DNA of 64,000 nucleotides. Source: Hibiscus mutabilis (taxonomy: Eukaryota; Streptophyta; Magnoliopsida; Malvales; Malvaceae). Shown here one piece after another: positions 12,501 to 24,500 of the stretch. Under the pieces are notes generated by a model. That model did no database searches. It saw only the letters and a list, made by a program, of their open reading frames with translations, and had not been told where the DNA came from. The stretch spans positions 20,809,786-20,873,785 of the forward strand of contig CM033724.1 of the NCBI GenBank assembly GCA_019671005.1. Reading direction: 5' to 3'. Both the position numbers and the translations under genes were made by a program. Numbering within the stretch: position 1 is the first letter of the stretch; the number at the start of each line of letters is the position of its first letter.

Positions 12501-13596
12501 ATAAATATGTATATATTCCATGTATTTGATGTATTAACCTACTTTTAAGTTTATAAACATTAAATTATATTAAAGCACAAAGCTAATAAATTAATGAATA
12601 ATTTAAAAAATCATTAAAAATATAATTATTATAATTGCTTGAAGCTTTGAAAGTATTCAAAGTCATACACTATAATAGAATTATATTAAGACACGTCACT
12701 AATAAATTAATAAATAATTTTCAAAATCTTTTAAAAATCAGATGGAATATTTAAGTCCGGAGATGATAAAGAAAAGAGATTGAAAAAGGAAGTTTTCCAA
12801 ACACAGAAAAGAGTGGAACATGTGTGTTGTCAGTGCTCAACTTGCAAATTTAGGAGACAGATTTTATCTGATTAGACTTTACTAAGAATGTAAGAGACAT
12901 GATTCCCACTCACCACTTCCATTTTCTTTGAGGTTATTAATATTTAAAATCCAATCACTAGATTTAAGAATTTAGCACACAACAACTTTAATTAAACATC
13001 TCCTTTTTATCTTCAAAGAATTTAACTGTTCACTTTCTGCTGTTTTCATGTCTCTATGAAGAAATATGAATTTTCTCTTGAACATGTTACAGAAATTGAC
13101 TTAATTTATATAACCACAGTTGCATGTCATCCCATTGTAATAATAATAACCAAAGTCAAATAATTGAATTTTTTTTTGAAAGCAGAAAACTACCAAGTAA
13201 ACATGTTTAATGGAATTTTAACCAAGTGGGGTTATTCACGAGTGACAATGTAAAAGTGTCACTTTCCATATCATTAGATTTTTCGGTTAGATTCAGGATA
13301 TAATCTCAGTCGAAAAGTTCCTATTTGGGTGGTTTCATTTTCTCTTCATTCATCAAATTGCAAAGATCAGAGATCTCCCTCTCTCCATACTTGTTCATAA
13401 TAAAAATTTAGATTTTTTTTTCTTGGAGTTTGAAATCTCCTCAAGCATCAAGTGATTAACTTTTGCAGTGAATTTTGCACTAAAAAACATGGGTTATTGA
13501 TAGTTTCTTCTGTAATGTTAGTTTTTCTTTACAAGAAGCAAATTTCGGTTGTTTTTTTAACATCTTCAGCACAGAAGAAGAAAAGGGCTTTACAGT
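12501..13596. promoter_or_regulatory. Upstream region and 5' leader of the MUB gene
   Basis: AT-rich upstream sequence. A TTATATAA box lies near 13105-13112. A pyrimidine-rich stretch (TCTCCCTCTCTCCATAC, near 13373-13389) is typical of plant 5' leaders. No coding region is present. The transcription start cannot be fixed from sequence alone. Confidence 0.35.
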
Positions 13597-13633
13597 GAAG
13601 AGTTGATTCAATTTGATTGCAAAGCAAAAAAAA

Positions 13634-13672
13634 ATGGGTGTTTTAGTTTTAGAGATTAGCATGAGAGTTTGA
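13634..13672 (+). other. Upstream ORF in MUB leader, 12 codons
   Basis: ATG at 13634 and TGA at 13670-13672, in copy A of the leader duplication. The start falls where the A-run meets TGGG. In copy B the same place reads CTGGG, so this upstream start exists only once. Its effect on translation is inferred. Confidence 0.5.
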
Positions 13673-13690
13673 GGTGTGAGAAATACATCT

Positions 13691-13723
13691 ATGGCTGGAG
13701 AAGAGTTGATTCAATCTGATTGA
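13691..13723 (+). other. Decoy start: 10-residue MAGEELIQSD upstream ORF
   Basis: This is the duplicated MUB start. It keeps the MAGE beginning, then passes the duplication joint and ends at TGA 13721-13723. It has the same upstream context (ACATCT before ATG) as the true start 109 bases downstream. A scanning ribosome would meet it first if the leader includes this region. Confidence 0.6.
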
Positions 13724-13799
13724 GCAAAAAAAAAAAAAAAAACTGGGTGTTTTAGTTTTAGAGATTAGCATGAGAGTTTGAGGTGTGAGAAATACATCT

Positions 13800-14678
13800 A
13801 TGGCTGGAGAAGATCTAGTGGAACTCAAATTCAGGCTTGCAGATGGAACTGATATTGGTCCAAGCAAGTACAGTCCAGATACAACTGTTGCCTCTCTCAA
13901 AGAGAAAATACTTGCTCACTGGCCTAAAGGTTACCCTAACTTTTCCACTTTTATCTCTTTAATTATCTCATATGTATAATTGCATACGCTTACAAATTAG
14001 CTGAGTTTAGGAAGTGTGTTTTGGTTCATCTTAGGAGACAGAAAATTGGGTTTAAACTTTTTTTTTCTCTTTTTTATTCTTGGACCCAGACCAGAGGGTT
14101 TCAATGGTACAGAAAAATTGGTTTTGTTGAATTCTACTTGTTGTTAACTAAAGAGGAAGGCTGCATCTGAAACACTGTTCTTATGTGTATATGGCTGACA
14201 AAGTTAGATTCCATTGAGGAATCTGCATTTTCAATATAGAGTTAGATTGTCCTCATGTTTCTAAAATGACTGTAACATTGTGGTTTGGTATAATCAGCTT
14301 CTGTTTGCGTATGAAATTACTCTTCTCTGTTTGCAGACAAAGAAAATTGCCCCAAGACTATACAGGATGTGAAGCTGATTAATGCTGGAAAGATACTTGA
14401 AAACAACAGGACACTTGCTGAGTCCAGGCTTCCTGTTGGTGAATTTCCAGGAGGTGTAATTACAATGCATGTCGTTCTTCGCCTTACTGTGTCGGACAAA
14501 AACAATGGTAATCCCCAGCGTATATATTTGCTTTCTGAACTATGTTTCATGTGCCAAACCTTCTCTATGATCAATATACCATATCCCAACTTGAGTAATA
14601 ATTCCCTACATTTTATACTCAGAGAAACAACAGGATGATTCTCCAAAGAAAAGTAGCTGTTCATGCACAATACTGTAG
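13800..14678 (+). CDS. MUB6: Membrane-anchored ubiquitin-fold protein (MUB)
   Basis: MUBs are ubiquitin-like proteins held at the plasma membrane by a C-terminal lipid. They bind certain E2 ubiquitin-conjugating enzymes there. Three exons can be read: 13800-13929, 14337-14507 and 14623-14678, with GT..AG introns. Together they give 357 bases, 118 residues plus TAG, the normal family length. The ubiquitin-fold core spans about residues 6-90 (VELKFRLADGTDIGPSKY, ASLKEKILAHWPK, DVKLINAGKILENN, VITMHVVLRL). The tail is SPKKSSCSCTIL: CTIL is a CaaX box whose final Leu favours geranylgeranylation, and the Cys two residues before it is a likely palmitoylation site. The start at 13800 is chosen because the upstream copy of this ATG is not in frame with the core. 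The symbol rests on neighbour order (F-box/kelch, MUB, NT-C2 coiled coil, as at At1g22040-22060) and could be another MUB paralogue. Confidence 0.9.
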
Positions 14679-15502
14679 ACTAGCTGCCTGATCAGATATG
14701 ATACCGGTTTCTTTGACGTTTTCCTGTCAGATTTGTTGAGATTGTAATCCTTCATCTTCACATGTTTGAGGAATATTTTGCTTATTCTGGTGGCTGCAGA
14801 AACATAAACACAAAGTTCTATGGTTTATTTTACAGGAAAATCTTACATGAACAAAAAGATTACAGGGCAAAATTTTAGAGAGAGATTATTGATTTCTTTG
14901 TTTTTAGTTAAGACTCTTGAAAAATGTAAAGCATTGTCACCTGCACAAGTGGATGAATACATGTTTGATTGTTTAGAATTTAGAGTATCATATCAATGAA
15001 TATTCCCATTTGAAAACAAGGTTGATTGAAACTACAAAGATAAGAGAAAAAACTAGCGTAGAACACACGGCGAAGAAAGAACAAAGAAACGGGCAGATAT
15101 GCAGATAATCAAAGCAGATTAAGGGAAACATAAACATATGTGGAATGACTGCTTCTAGTAACGAAAATAGTTCTGTCAATCAACGAATTTGATTCACTAT
15201 ACAATAGAAGAATAAATCACTATGACCGGGGAAAAGGCATAGCTGCCAAGTCTATCTATACCTTATGATACTGTTAAACCCGTGATGAAGCTGGGAAATT
15301 TAAAGTTTTATTTACATAGAATACAGCTGCTTTGCTTTTGAACATCGTGTATCAAGCTAGAAAAACTTGAACCCTACAATAGCTTAATGGCCCGAGAAGT
15401 CGTGGGAAATTTGATGATTTAACAAAAGGAGCAGGCATTAACTTAATCTTGTAAGGGGGTCATTGTGAAGAGGACATCCAGTGCCGAGTTTGTTCTCATG
15501 GC
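14679..15502. other. Convergent 3' flanks of MUB and coiled-coil genes
   Basis: The two genes point at each other across 824 bases, so this interval must hold both 3' untranslated regions and both poly(A) sites. No other gene is seen. Confidence 0.6.
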
Positions 15503-18500
15503 TCATGAATGGTCTCCAGGGGAGGCTGATGACGAGCGAATTAAGTTTTGAGCTTTCCTTGATTGCCGAATATTCTTGAGTGTCATCGTGAGTTTCTGCT
15601 TTTCTCCTTCAACTTCTGCAAATTGAAGGCTTAGCTGAGAGTATCGTTCATGCATCTCTTTTAGTTCGGTCTCTACAGCTCCGTATCTTCCCTTTATCTC
15701 CAACATGTCTTTGATCAGTTCATTGATGTCCCTGAAACTTTTGAACACTGCTTCCTCATCATTGTGTTGTTTCAGGAAAGAGCTGGACCACAATAAAATA
15801 TTATGTCAAATTCTTTGATGATTTCCTTTGCTCAGCTAGGGTTAGAATTCATTCATGCATGCAAAACTCTAAAGGGATTAATCTGCAGTAGGCTTAGAAT
15901 TTTAAACTTAGAAGCCCTAGCGATTTTCTTCAAAGCAAATTCATTCCCTTGGTCAAAAGGTTGTCTCAGAAAAGCAGACTAGTGTTCTTTTCTAGAACAT
16001 AGCATACCTCTGAAAAAGGATGCTTGATTTCTTCTTTGTTTGCAATGCCTCGGCAAGCTCAAGTTCCAACGCAAGTACCCGTTCTAATGCATTTCCAGTT
16101 TCTGAATATTCATTAAACAAAGGAAATATGCTTCCTAGTTCCTCATTCACCTGTGCAAAGGCAAAAGGTGAGCCTGATTGAATAACTTTATCAAAACTTT
16201 ATGAAAGCGGTCCATATTGATCCACCTTATCTAACTGCATTAGTTCTTGCTGTAAACCTGGAAACTTGGTGTTGAAATGATGAGCATGTTTTGAAAGAAC
16301 CAGATTCTCATTTTTCATCCTTTCCAGCTAAAAGCACCAAAAGAAAAACGTAAATTAATCACCATTACAAGATGTTATCTATAGAAATTTTATGCCACAA
16401 ATGTAATGATTCCCTCAAGCTCAACAATATAAGAAGAAATTGCAATTGAATTTGGATGAATCATCACTAACTGGCACCTTGCAGCTTTGACAATAAACAT
16501 ACCTCACTATTTAGGTGGTCCATGCTTGATCTTAAACTTTGGGCTTTGAAACGATCATTGATTAAGGCTAGATGCTTTGCATCACTCTTTGGCAAGTTGC
16601 ATTGATTGACAAGCGCCAGACTTTGAACTTCATTTGTATCATTAGATTCAAGATCCTGATATACCATTAAGCAAATCATCACCATAAAGAAAATTCATTA
16701 CGTAAATAGAATGGATCACACACGGTAGAGGAAGGATAAATGAAAGCAGATAATATTTTCTTCAACGAAATTTTCATCCAAGATTCTTGCTAAGGAAATA
16801 GGATAAGTTTGTAAATTGAACTAAACTTTTTAACGGTTAACATAAATTGACAACTTTGCAGTTCAAAAACAAAAACAAAACAAATGCAAGATAGCTCGTC
16901 AAAATAACTGAAAGGCGGGGACCTTCAGATTAACAAATTTGATGATGCTAAACCTGGGCTACAAAACAATGCCATTATATTTCCATATTCATCCTTAGGA
17001 TGAAATCCATTTTCAGTTCTTAGAATGGCAGACTTAGCATTTACAATAAGTTGATAATCAAGTACTAAATTCTAAAATTATATCATTATAATTCATTTAA
17101 AAACAAAGCATTACTAATTGAAGCAATAATAGAGAGAGAAGATATTCCAAGCTAAGTGATAAAAACTACCTGCCCAGGTTGAAAATCTGTGGGTGCATTT
17201 GTGAAGTCACCTTCACCAACAGGAACTAAGCCTTCGGCTTCTTTGGAAGTTTCTGAAGTATCTGGGTCCAAATGCTTAAGATCAATGTCCCGAGTTGGAG
17301 CACTATTGACAACCGGTTCATCAGGAATGCAAGCATCTTTCAGTTTGCCATTTCTTTCTTTCTGAAAATTCAGGGTCGTTTTGGAGGTCTCGAGCAATTC
17401 TTTCACTATGCCAAGTTCAAATGAGATTCTAGAATTTTCCTCATTACATTCTTGCAAAGACGCCTCAAGTTTCTGTTTTTCCTTGTTACATTCTTGCAAA
17501 GACACCTCAAGTTTCTGTTTTTCCTTGTTACATTCTTGCAAAGATGCTTCAAGTTTTTGTTTTTCATCATTACATTCATGCAAATATGCTTCAAGTTTCT
17601 GCCTTTCTTCCTTGCAGCATTCAAGGCTAATCATTGAGCAATCCCATTCAGCTTTCATCAGGTCATAAGCCCTCATTTTTTCACGCTTGTCCAAAATCAA
17701 TGCTTGTAACTCGGCCTCCAATTCCAAGATCTTCACCCCCAGTTCTTCATTTCTCTTTAAATGAGACGCTTCTGATTTCTTTCTATTCTCAATGTCATCA
17801 ACGGCATCTTGTAATTTCAGTAGCATTTCCTCACTATGCCTTTTGGAGATAGCCAACTGATGCTTTAGTTCTTGCAGCCTTGTTTCATACTGTTCTTTGA
17901 TAAATGCAATTCTTAAGGACTCTTGCATAGCAGTTGGTGGTGCTTCAGATTCTCTCTTCTCCTGAGCCTGGATGGACTCTGCATCAGCCTTATCTTTGAG
18001 CTCCTTCAAATGAATGGACAAGTTTTTGAACTCTTCAGTCTTCAAAATCTGTTCAGAAAGCCTTTGAGAAAGCTCATTACACTGATTCTGTAGCAGCAGC
18101 ACTTCATCATTACGCCCTTCCAGTAAATTCATCTGAGTTCCCTGTTCATCCAATTTAGCTTTGAGCATTAAGACATTGAATTCCAGTTCTTCCTTCAATA
18201 CCATTATATTATCAATTTCTTCTTGGGAGCAGCCAAGTAAGTGCTTCAGCCTTTCAACTTCTGCAGCAAGCTGATGGTTATCCTCAGAGTAAGCAACCTC
18301 AATCTTTTCAATCCTACTTTTGTACTCCTGAAGCTCAGCAAATACAGAGCTATTTTTATTAATAAGTACCTGGTTTTCAGCCATGGAAGCTTCTAACTCT
18401 GATTTTAGGGAGTCAAGACTCACTGATAATCTTCTATTTTCTTCAATGCAGTGTGCTTCACGAGCAAGACAACCATTAAGTATAGTCTCAAAATTAAGAT

Positions 18501-21500
18501 GCTTCTTTTGAAGTTCTGCAAGTTGTCTTTCAGACCAGGAAAGTTGATGAACAAGGTCAGTGGTCCAGGTTTCATACTGAGCTCTTAAGAAAATGAGGCT
18601 AACATCTGCCGCTATTGAAAGTTCATGCATTTCAGACAACTGAGATTCCAGAGAAGTAATAGCGAAAGACTCTTTGAGAGCATTGTTGAGGCACTCCTCG
18701 GACAGTTGTAAAAGACTGCAAACTCTAGATTTCTCTGATTCTAGTTCTGACAACATATGCTTAAGATGGCCCAGCTCAGATTTCTGTTGGTCAAATTGCA
18801 ACAACTGATGGTGGTTCTCATTCATTTGGGAAGTAAGCTCTGTAATCACACTCTCTAATTTATCTTTGGCACTTCTCTCTGCTTGCAGCTCATCATGCGC
18901 AGAATGCAAACTTTCTTTTAAACCATTAAGCTCAAACTCAAGCTTGGATGCCTCCTCGGATTTATCCTGTAAAGACTGCACCAACGTTTTGTTTTTTTCC
19001 ACAAATTCAGCCACAGTCACCTTATTGCTTCCAAGTTCTTCATTGACGGACTCTAAGACCAAGAGTTCTTCAGCAATCTCCCTATTCTTAAAAGTAAGCT
19101 GCTGTAGCTCTGTTTCAAAATGTTCAAGATCAGATAAAAGATCTTGCTGCTGCTGTGCATAGGTTTCTTCAACTTCAGAGCTAACCTTGAGCTTTTCAGC
19201 AACAGCTTCAATTTCTAACTGAAGCTTTTCTACAACTACATTGGATAAATCCATTTTATTAACCATGGATCGTACATCGTGTTCGAACTTCTGTTTCATT
19301 AGCACCATGTCTGATTCTACCACACTTAAAGACACCTGAGCCTTATCTCTTTCACCCATCAGATCTTTCTTTTCCTTCAAGAGATGAAGAAATTTTTCAT
19401 ATGCATTATTCTGGACCTCTTCTAACTGGACAATGACAGATGTCAAGTCCTCAGACTCAATATCCTGACAAACCAAGTATGTTGAGAGGTGTGGTTCATC
19501 AAAAAATTTGCCAAAGGATGACATTAAGTTAAGAAACCTATGTCGCAGAAAGTCCATAGTATTTTGCAGCTTTTCCTTCACCAGAACCAATTCATCAAAC
19601 TCAGTTTTGATCCTTCTCAACTCTTCCTGCAAAGAGGAGTTATTGTTTCTAAGATTATCATTTTCCAGAGTTCCTTCCTCCAGTAAATTAGCCAACTCTG
19701 TTTTCTCGATGACACATGCATCAAATTTGCTCTTGTAACTTTTGAACTCCATCAAGCAGCGCTCCAGTTCAGTTATCTTCTCAGAGAGAAGATGATTTTC
19801 ATGGGTGATATCTTCCAGATTTGCTTCCAAAGCTTGTTTCTGCAGAACCAAGTCATTATACTTGGCAATACAAGTAGCCTTGTACTCGTTGAGGGAACGA
19901 ACATCATCCATAGCTGTTTGCAGCCTTTGCATCAATAACTCCTTGGACTCGAGTGAAAGTTCCAATTGCCATGCAAGCTCATCTATTTTCTCTTTCCTTG
20001 TTTTGATATCATCATTTGCTTCAAGCAAAGTTTCTAGTAGAGTGTTTGAAAACACATCCAAGTATACATTTTGATAATGCATTTCACAAACTTCTTCTTC
20101 AACCTTCTGGTAAAGGGTTTCCTGTAAATGGAGGGATCTTTTCAAGTCTTCTAAAAGAATCTCTCCACCCAGCTGTTGTTTCTTCACACCTACAAACTGA
20201 TTTTGAGAATACAAGAGCTTGGAAGGTTGAAATTCTTCAGAATCCAGCCCATGGTTCTGCACCTTCCCTGAGTATCCTCGAGAGTTCGTTTGTGAAGAAT
20301 CTACAAAAGCTTGCCTGATGAGATTCTCATTTGTCTCAAAAACAGACATAACCTGAGAAGAAAGCAGCTCAAGATCCTTCTGCAACTGGCCAACGGCAAT
20401 TGAATAATTAAGGCGTGCCCTTTTCAGTGCTGCTTCTGCAATAATAGCCCTTCTTTCCAGTTCCTTGCTCAGAGATTCCAAATCTTGTTTTTCTTCAGCA
20501 AACCTCCAAACTTTCTCATTCATATCTTGGCGCATAGTCTCCATCTCAGCTTTAGCAGATTGCACCCTAAACAAGCAAGTAGAATGCTCATTTCTGAGAC
20601 TCTGCAATTCCCCCAGCATCTGCCTCTGGTTTTCCTCAAGCTCCTGAACAAGAGCTTCATAGTAGCACTCCATCTGGTCCATTTTCTTTGCAAGGCTTTC
20701 CCTCTCAGCTTTTGATTCATCCAACTCTCTCAGAAGTTCAAATATTTTGCCTTTCATTGCATTAGTGGCAACCGTAGAATCAGGTTCGTGTGACATAAGA
20801 CCAGGCACACTAATGCAGGGAACAAGGCCTGGCTCTGGTTGATAAAGCTCTGCATCAAAACTAGTTGCTGGTATAAAAGAATTAGTTAGGCTCATTTCTG
20901 TGGGACTCTTCATGTTGCATCTTTCAGATGTTACTGACCTATGAATAAACATTTCTTTTTGAGTTTCCTGTTTGAGATCTTGCAGAATGCCAAGCAATGC
21001 TTCCAAGTCACTTTGAAGGAACCTATGGTCTCTTTCATGGTAATTCAAACATGCCTTGTTTTGAAGTTCCCTAATCTTATCCTCCATAACTAAAAGCCCC
21101 TTTGACAATATGACCTCTAAGTCTTGAAGTAAGTGGTCCTGGCCTTTCTTAATAGCTTCTTTGTCGGTTAGAGAAGGGCACAGTTTAAAACTAGTCATCT
21201 GCTCAAGGTCATCTTTCAACTTCAACACTCTAATTTTAAAGCAGAAACCTCTTTTGCCAATCTTTCTCCTGAAGAAATCTCAGTGACAAGTTGCTGAGTA
21301 AACTTCTCAGTTTCAGCACTTATTTGAGCAGCATGATTTTGCAACAAGCTTACTTCCATCTTAAGTTCCTGAATAGATGATTCTGCCACTTCCAAGCACC
21401 CTCGGAGTCTGCTATTTTCTTCATAAGCAAAAGTTAAGTCATTATTCCCGGAATAGTCTGAACTCCAGCCATGAACCCAATTGTTAGTCCCCTGTGCCAA

Positions 21501-24500
21501 AAACCGATTATTTGAGGGATCTCCTTTATCTTTCCGAGGGCTGTGACCAAGTCCGGTCAAATCACCAGAGACTGTACTCTTTAGGCTGTCAATTTCATGG
21601 GTACTGGACGTATCATGCTTCTCTGCATATAAACTTTCTGAAGTATTAGAAGAGCCATCAAACCCAACAGCTGAGTCTCCATAGTCTTCATTCAAGCCAA
21701 CATCTTCTTCAGGCAAATGGTGTTCTTTAGATTTTTCTTTAAATCTAACCCTTTGATTGACCTATTTACAAAATAAAAGGTGAAAGATTAGGTTACCTCC
21801 TAATTATAGAAGACAACAGTAAATCACATACAGCCATTCATAAATAGCCTGCAACAGAGCCTACAATGTAAATTTTCAGAGGACCTAAACAACCAAAATG
21901 TAAAATAAATAAATGAACTTAAAATATGTGAAAAGTATATTTAAAGATACATCGAAAGTACTTGTTGCATAATGGTTTTGTAGCATGGGACTGCTAAAGG
22001 ACTTTATAATATGAATCTCACGCATCTCAAAACTCATTTAACCAACTTGACTTTTCAGTAACAGTTTTTTCATTGGCTCACAACCATATAGCCTCTTTGA
22101 TGGTTTCTACAACAAAGCCATAAAAACTCATGCAAATATTAATGGCATTCTAGGTAACATCAAAGTCAATTGAACACAATCTCTGTTATTTTAATATTCT
22201 AAATTCAACCAGGGAATGGATGCCAACATTTCTCTTCAATAAGTGAATTCCTGAACCTTAAAATCACTTTTTTTTCAAGAGGAACACAGATAAGGGAAGT
22301 CTCAGAAAGAAGATAACCATGATCAATCATGCATCTCCAACAAAGAATGTTTATTTGTGGGTACTTGTGCAAAGAGATCAATATAAAATATAAAACAAAA
22401 CAAAGATCCTTAACTACAATACAAAATATAGTTACAACTAGAAATCCAAAAGAAACAAAGGACTGAACCTTAACCATATGACTGTTGAGGATATCCTCAG
22501 AAACGGATACTTTTACAGATGAGGACTGATCAGGATCATTTTGATCAGGCCCCACCTGCAATCCCCTCTCTCTAAGTTCTCGTTGCTGTTCAAACTCCCT
22601 GAGACCAAGCATAGTTACAGATAAGCAGATTGAAACTAGCTGAAGCAATAAGTTTAATTTTTTTAAAAAATACCTGAAACCAGTTTTAGAGGTTAGAAGT
22701 TGTACAGTGACCTGTCATTGAATATAAATTAAAGATTATTTAGGCATAAAACAATAGAATCTCTAATAACAGAGAAAAAAACTTCCACACTACACACAAA
22801 TATTTTAGCATCTAGCTACATTATGACTAAAGAAATCCAACAATAAATTGAAAAGAATAAACCAAGAATATTTTGAAAAATCCAAAAGTCCTCACATGTA
22901 ATATAGCTCCAGAATCACAGCCAATAAGTGGCAGTGGAACAACAGAAGGCTTTGATGCATCAGCATAATCAGCAAGGTTGATCGTTGCCTCACCCAGAAG
23001 GCCAGACCGTGAGGACCCCTGATGCCAAATTGTTCAAGGTGAAAGACAGTTAAACTCAGTTAAAACGAGATGGAAAACAAGCATCAATTCTGCTACAACT
23101 AGAGGTCTGTAATAAACTGTCTATTGATCTGGGAAATTCCATAATTCACATTTAGGTCAAACTAAAGTATTTGCCTGTGTGGTTAAGTTTTGCAATTGGA
23201 TTGTAATGATTAGAATCTTACCATTGCCACAACAAGCTTATAGAGTTTTTCATCGAACTGCTTAGTTTTAATGTCTTGGAGAAGCCTTGTAGTCTCATAG
23301 ATTGGATCAGCCCATTTGCAAGTTCCATTTCTCACATTTGCTTTGGTTGTCTTTGCAGTTGCCTTTCCCAGAATCAGCAGGAATGAAGGATATATACAGT
23401 TTATCCCAGCCACTTTGTGGAATCTGAATTTTTCAGAAAAATAAACATAGCAAGATGAATGATGAATCAGAATATATTTTCCAGTTATGAAAGATGGACA
23501 AACAATCACATATTAGATTTTTGGCATATATATAGTGGGAAAGTTCAGATGCACAGATCATATGAAATGGTGGAAAACAGACATTAAGATTATTCCACCA
23601 GTTTAAGGCTGAAATCTAGTTGACCATCTATCCAATACTATGGCAAAAAGAAAATGACTTATGTCAATCCTTGTTGCACTTGCACCCCTATTATGATTAG
23701 AAACTCATCTTTTAATCCACCACAAGTTCTTACATTTATGAATGTTGTGTTGTACATATCCTGTATATTTGCGAGGAACTACCTTCCTGTTCACAGCCAA
23801 CCAAAGAATGTCCACAGGTAGTTTACCACAGATTTCTTTATGTCAACAAAAATCATGCTTAATTCTCACTTTGAACCTCCAAACCTCTCCATAAGATGTG
23901 CAGTGAATGAACAACTTCCATAGTAGATTGTCATACATAAAATCAAACCTATTTTCAACAATATTAGCATGTTGTTATAAACCTTGCTCAATAACCATCT
24001 CAAAGTTTCATGGTATAATTCATAAGTTATTCCTCTAAAATCTGAGCAAAAGAATGTCATCTTTGTTTTTATATAAAGGCACTGAAATACTCTTCCTCCA
24101 CTCATAAGGCATCTTATTACTTCATCAAATCTTGTTAAACAAGTTCGTCCACCACCTAGCCTGAACCTCACTGAGGCATTTCCATACCTCGATATTGTAT
24201 TCGGAAACACCACCATTCTAGTCTTAATTTCAGCGCAAGGTCTTTCTGACCTTAACAGGCCCTTGTCATACACATGATGCCGCAATTAAAGGTTCTCTAA
24301 TGGTATAGTCAGATCAACCTCATCTTGAGAGTAATTATCTTTGAACAGCTTATGAAAACATTTCCTCCATCTCTCTGTAATCTCCTCATCCTTCACTAGG
24401 ACCACGTGATTGTTATCCTTGATACACCTATTAGTTACTGAATCTCTAATTCACTAGGGACAATACTATTTCATACATAAGATGATACGGAATCCACAGG

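Larger units (their letters stand above)
13597..13808 (+). repeat. Tandem duplication across the MUB start codon
   Basis: Copy A (13597-13699) and copy B (13700-13808) share GAAGAGTTGATTCAAT, an A-run, GGGTGTTTTAGTTTTAGAGA, TTAGCATGAGAGTTTGAGG and ACATCTATGGCTGGA. They differ mainly in A-run length and one AGC/CAAAGC step. GAAGA stands at the start of copy A, at the A/B junction and directly after copy B, so it is the likely microhomology used in the duplication. The ATG of copy A leads into the repeat rather than into the MUB coding sequence; only the ATG of copy B (13800) does so. Confidence 0.85.

Noticed and set aside
13679..13723. A second, shorter MUB gene starting at 13691
   Set aside because: The frame ends after 10 residues at the duplication joint; it is a copy of the leader and start only.
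17381..17668. Open frames with internal repeats opposite and beside the coiled-coil exon
   Set aside because: Shadow frames of the 42-bp coding minisatellite; the true frame is the long minus-strand one.
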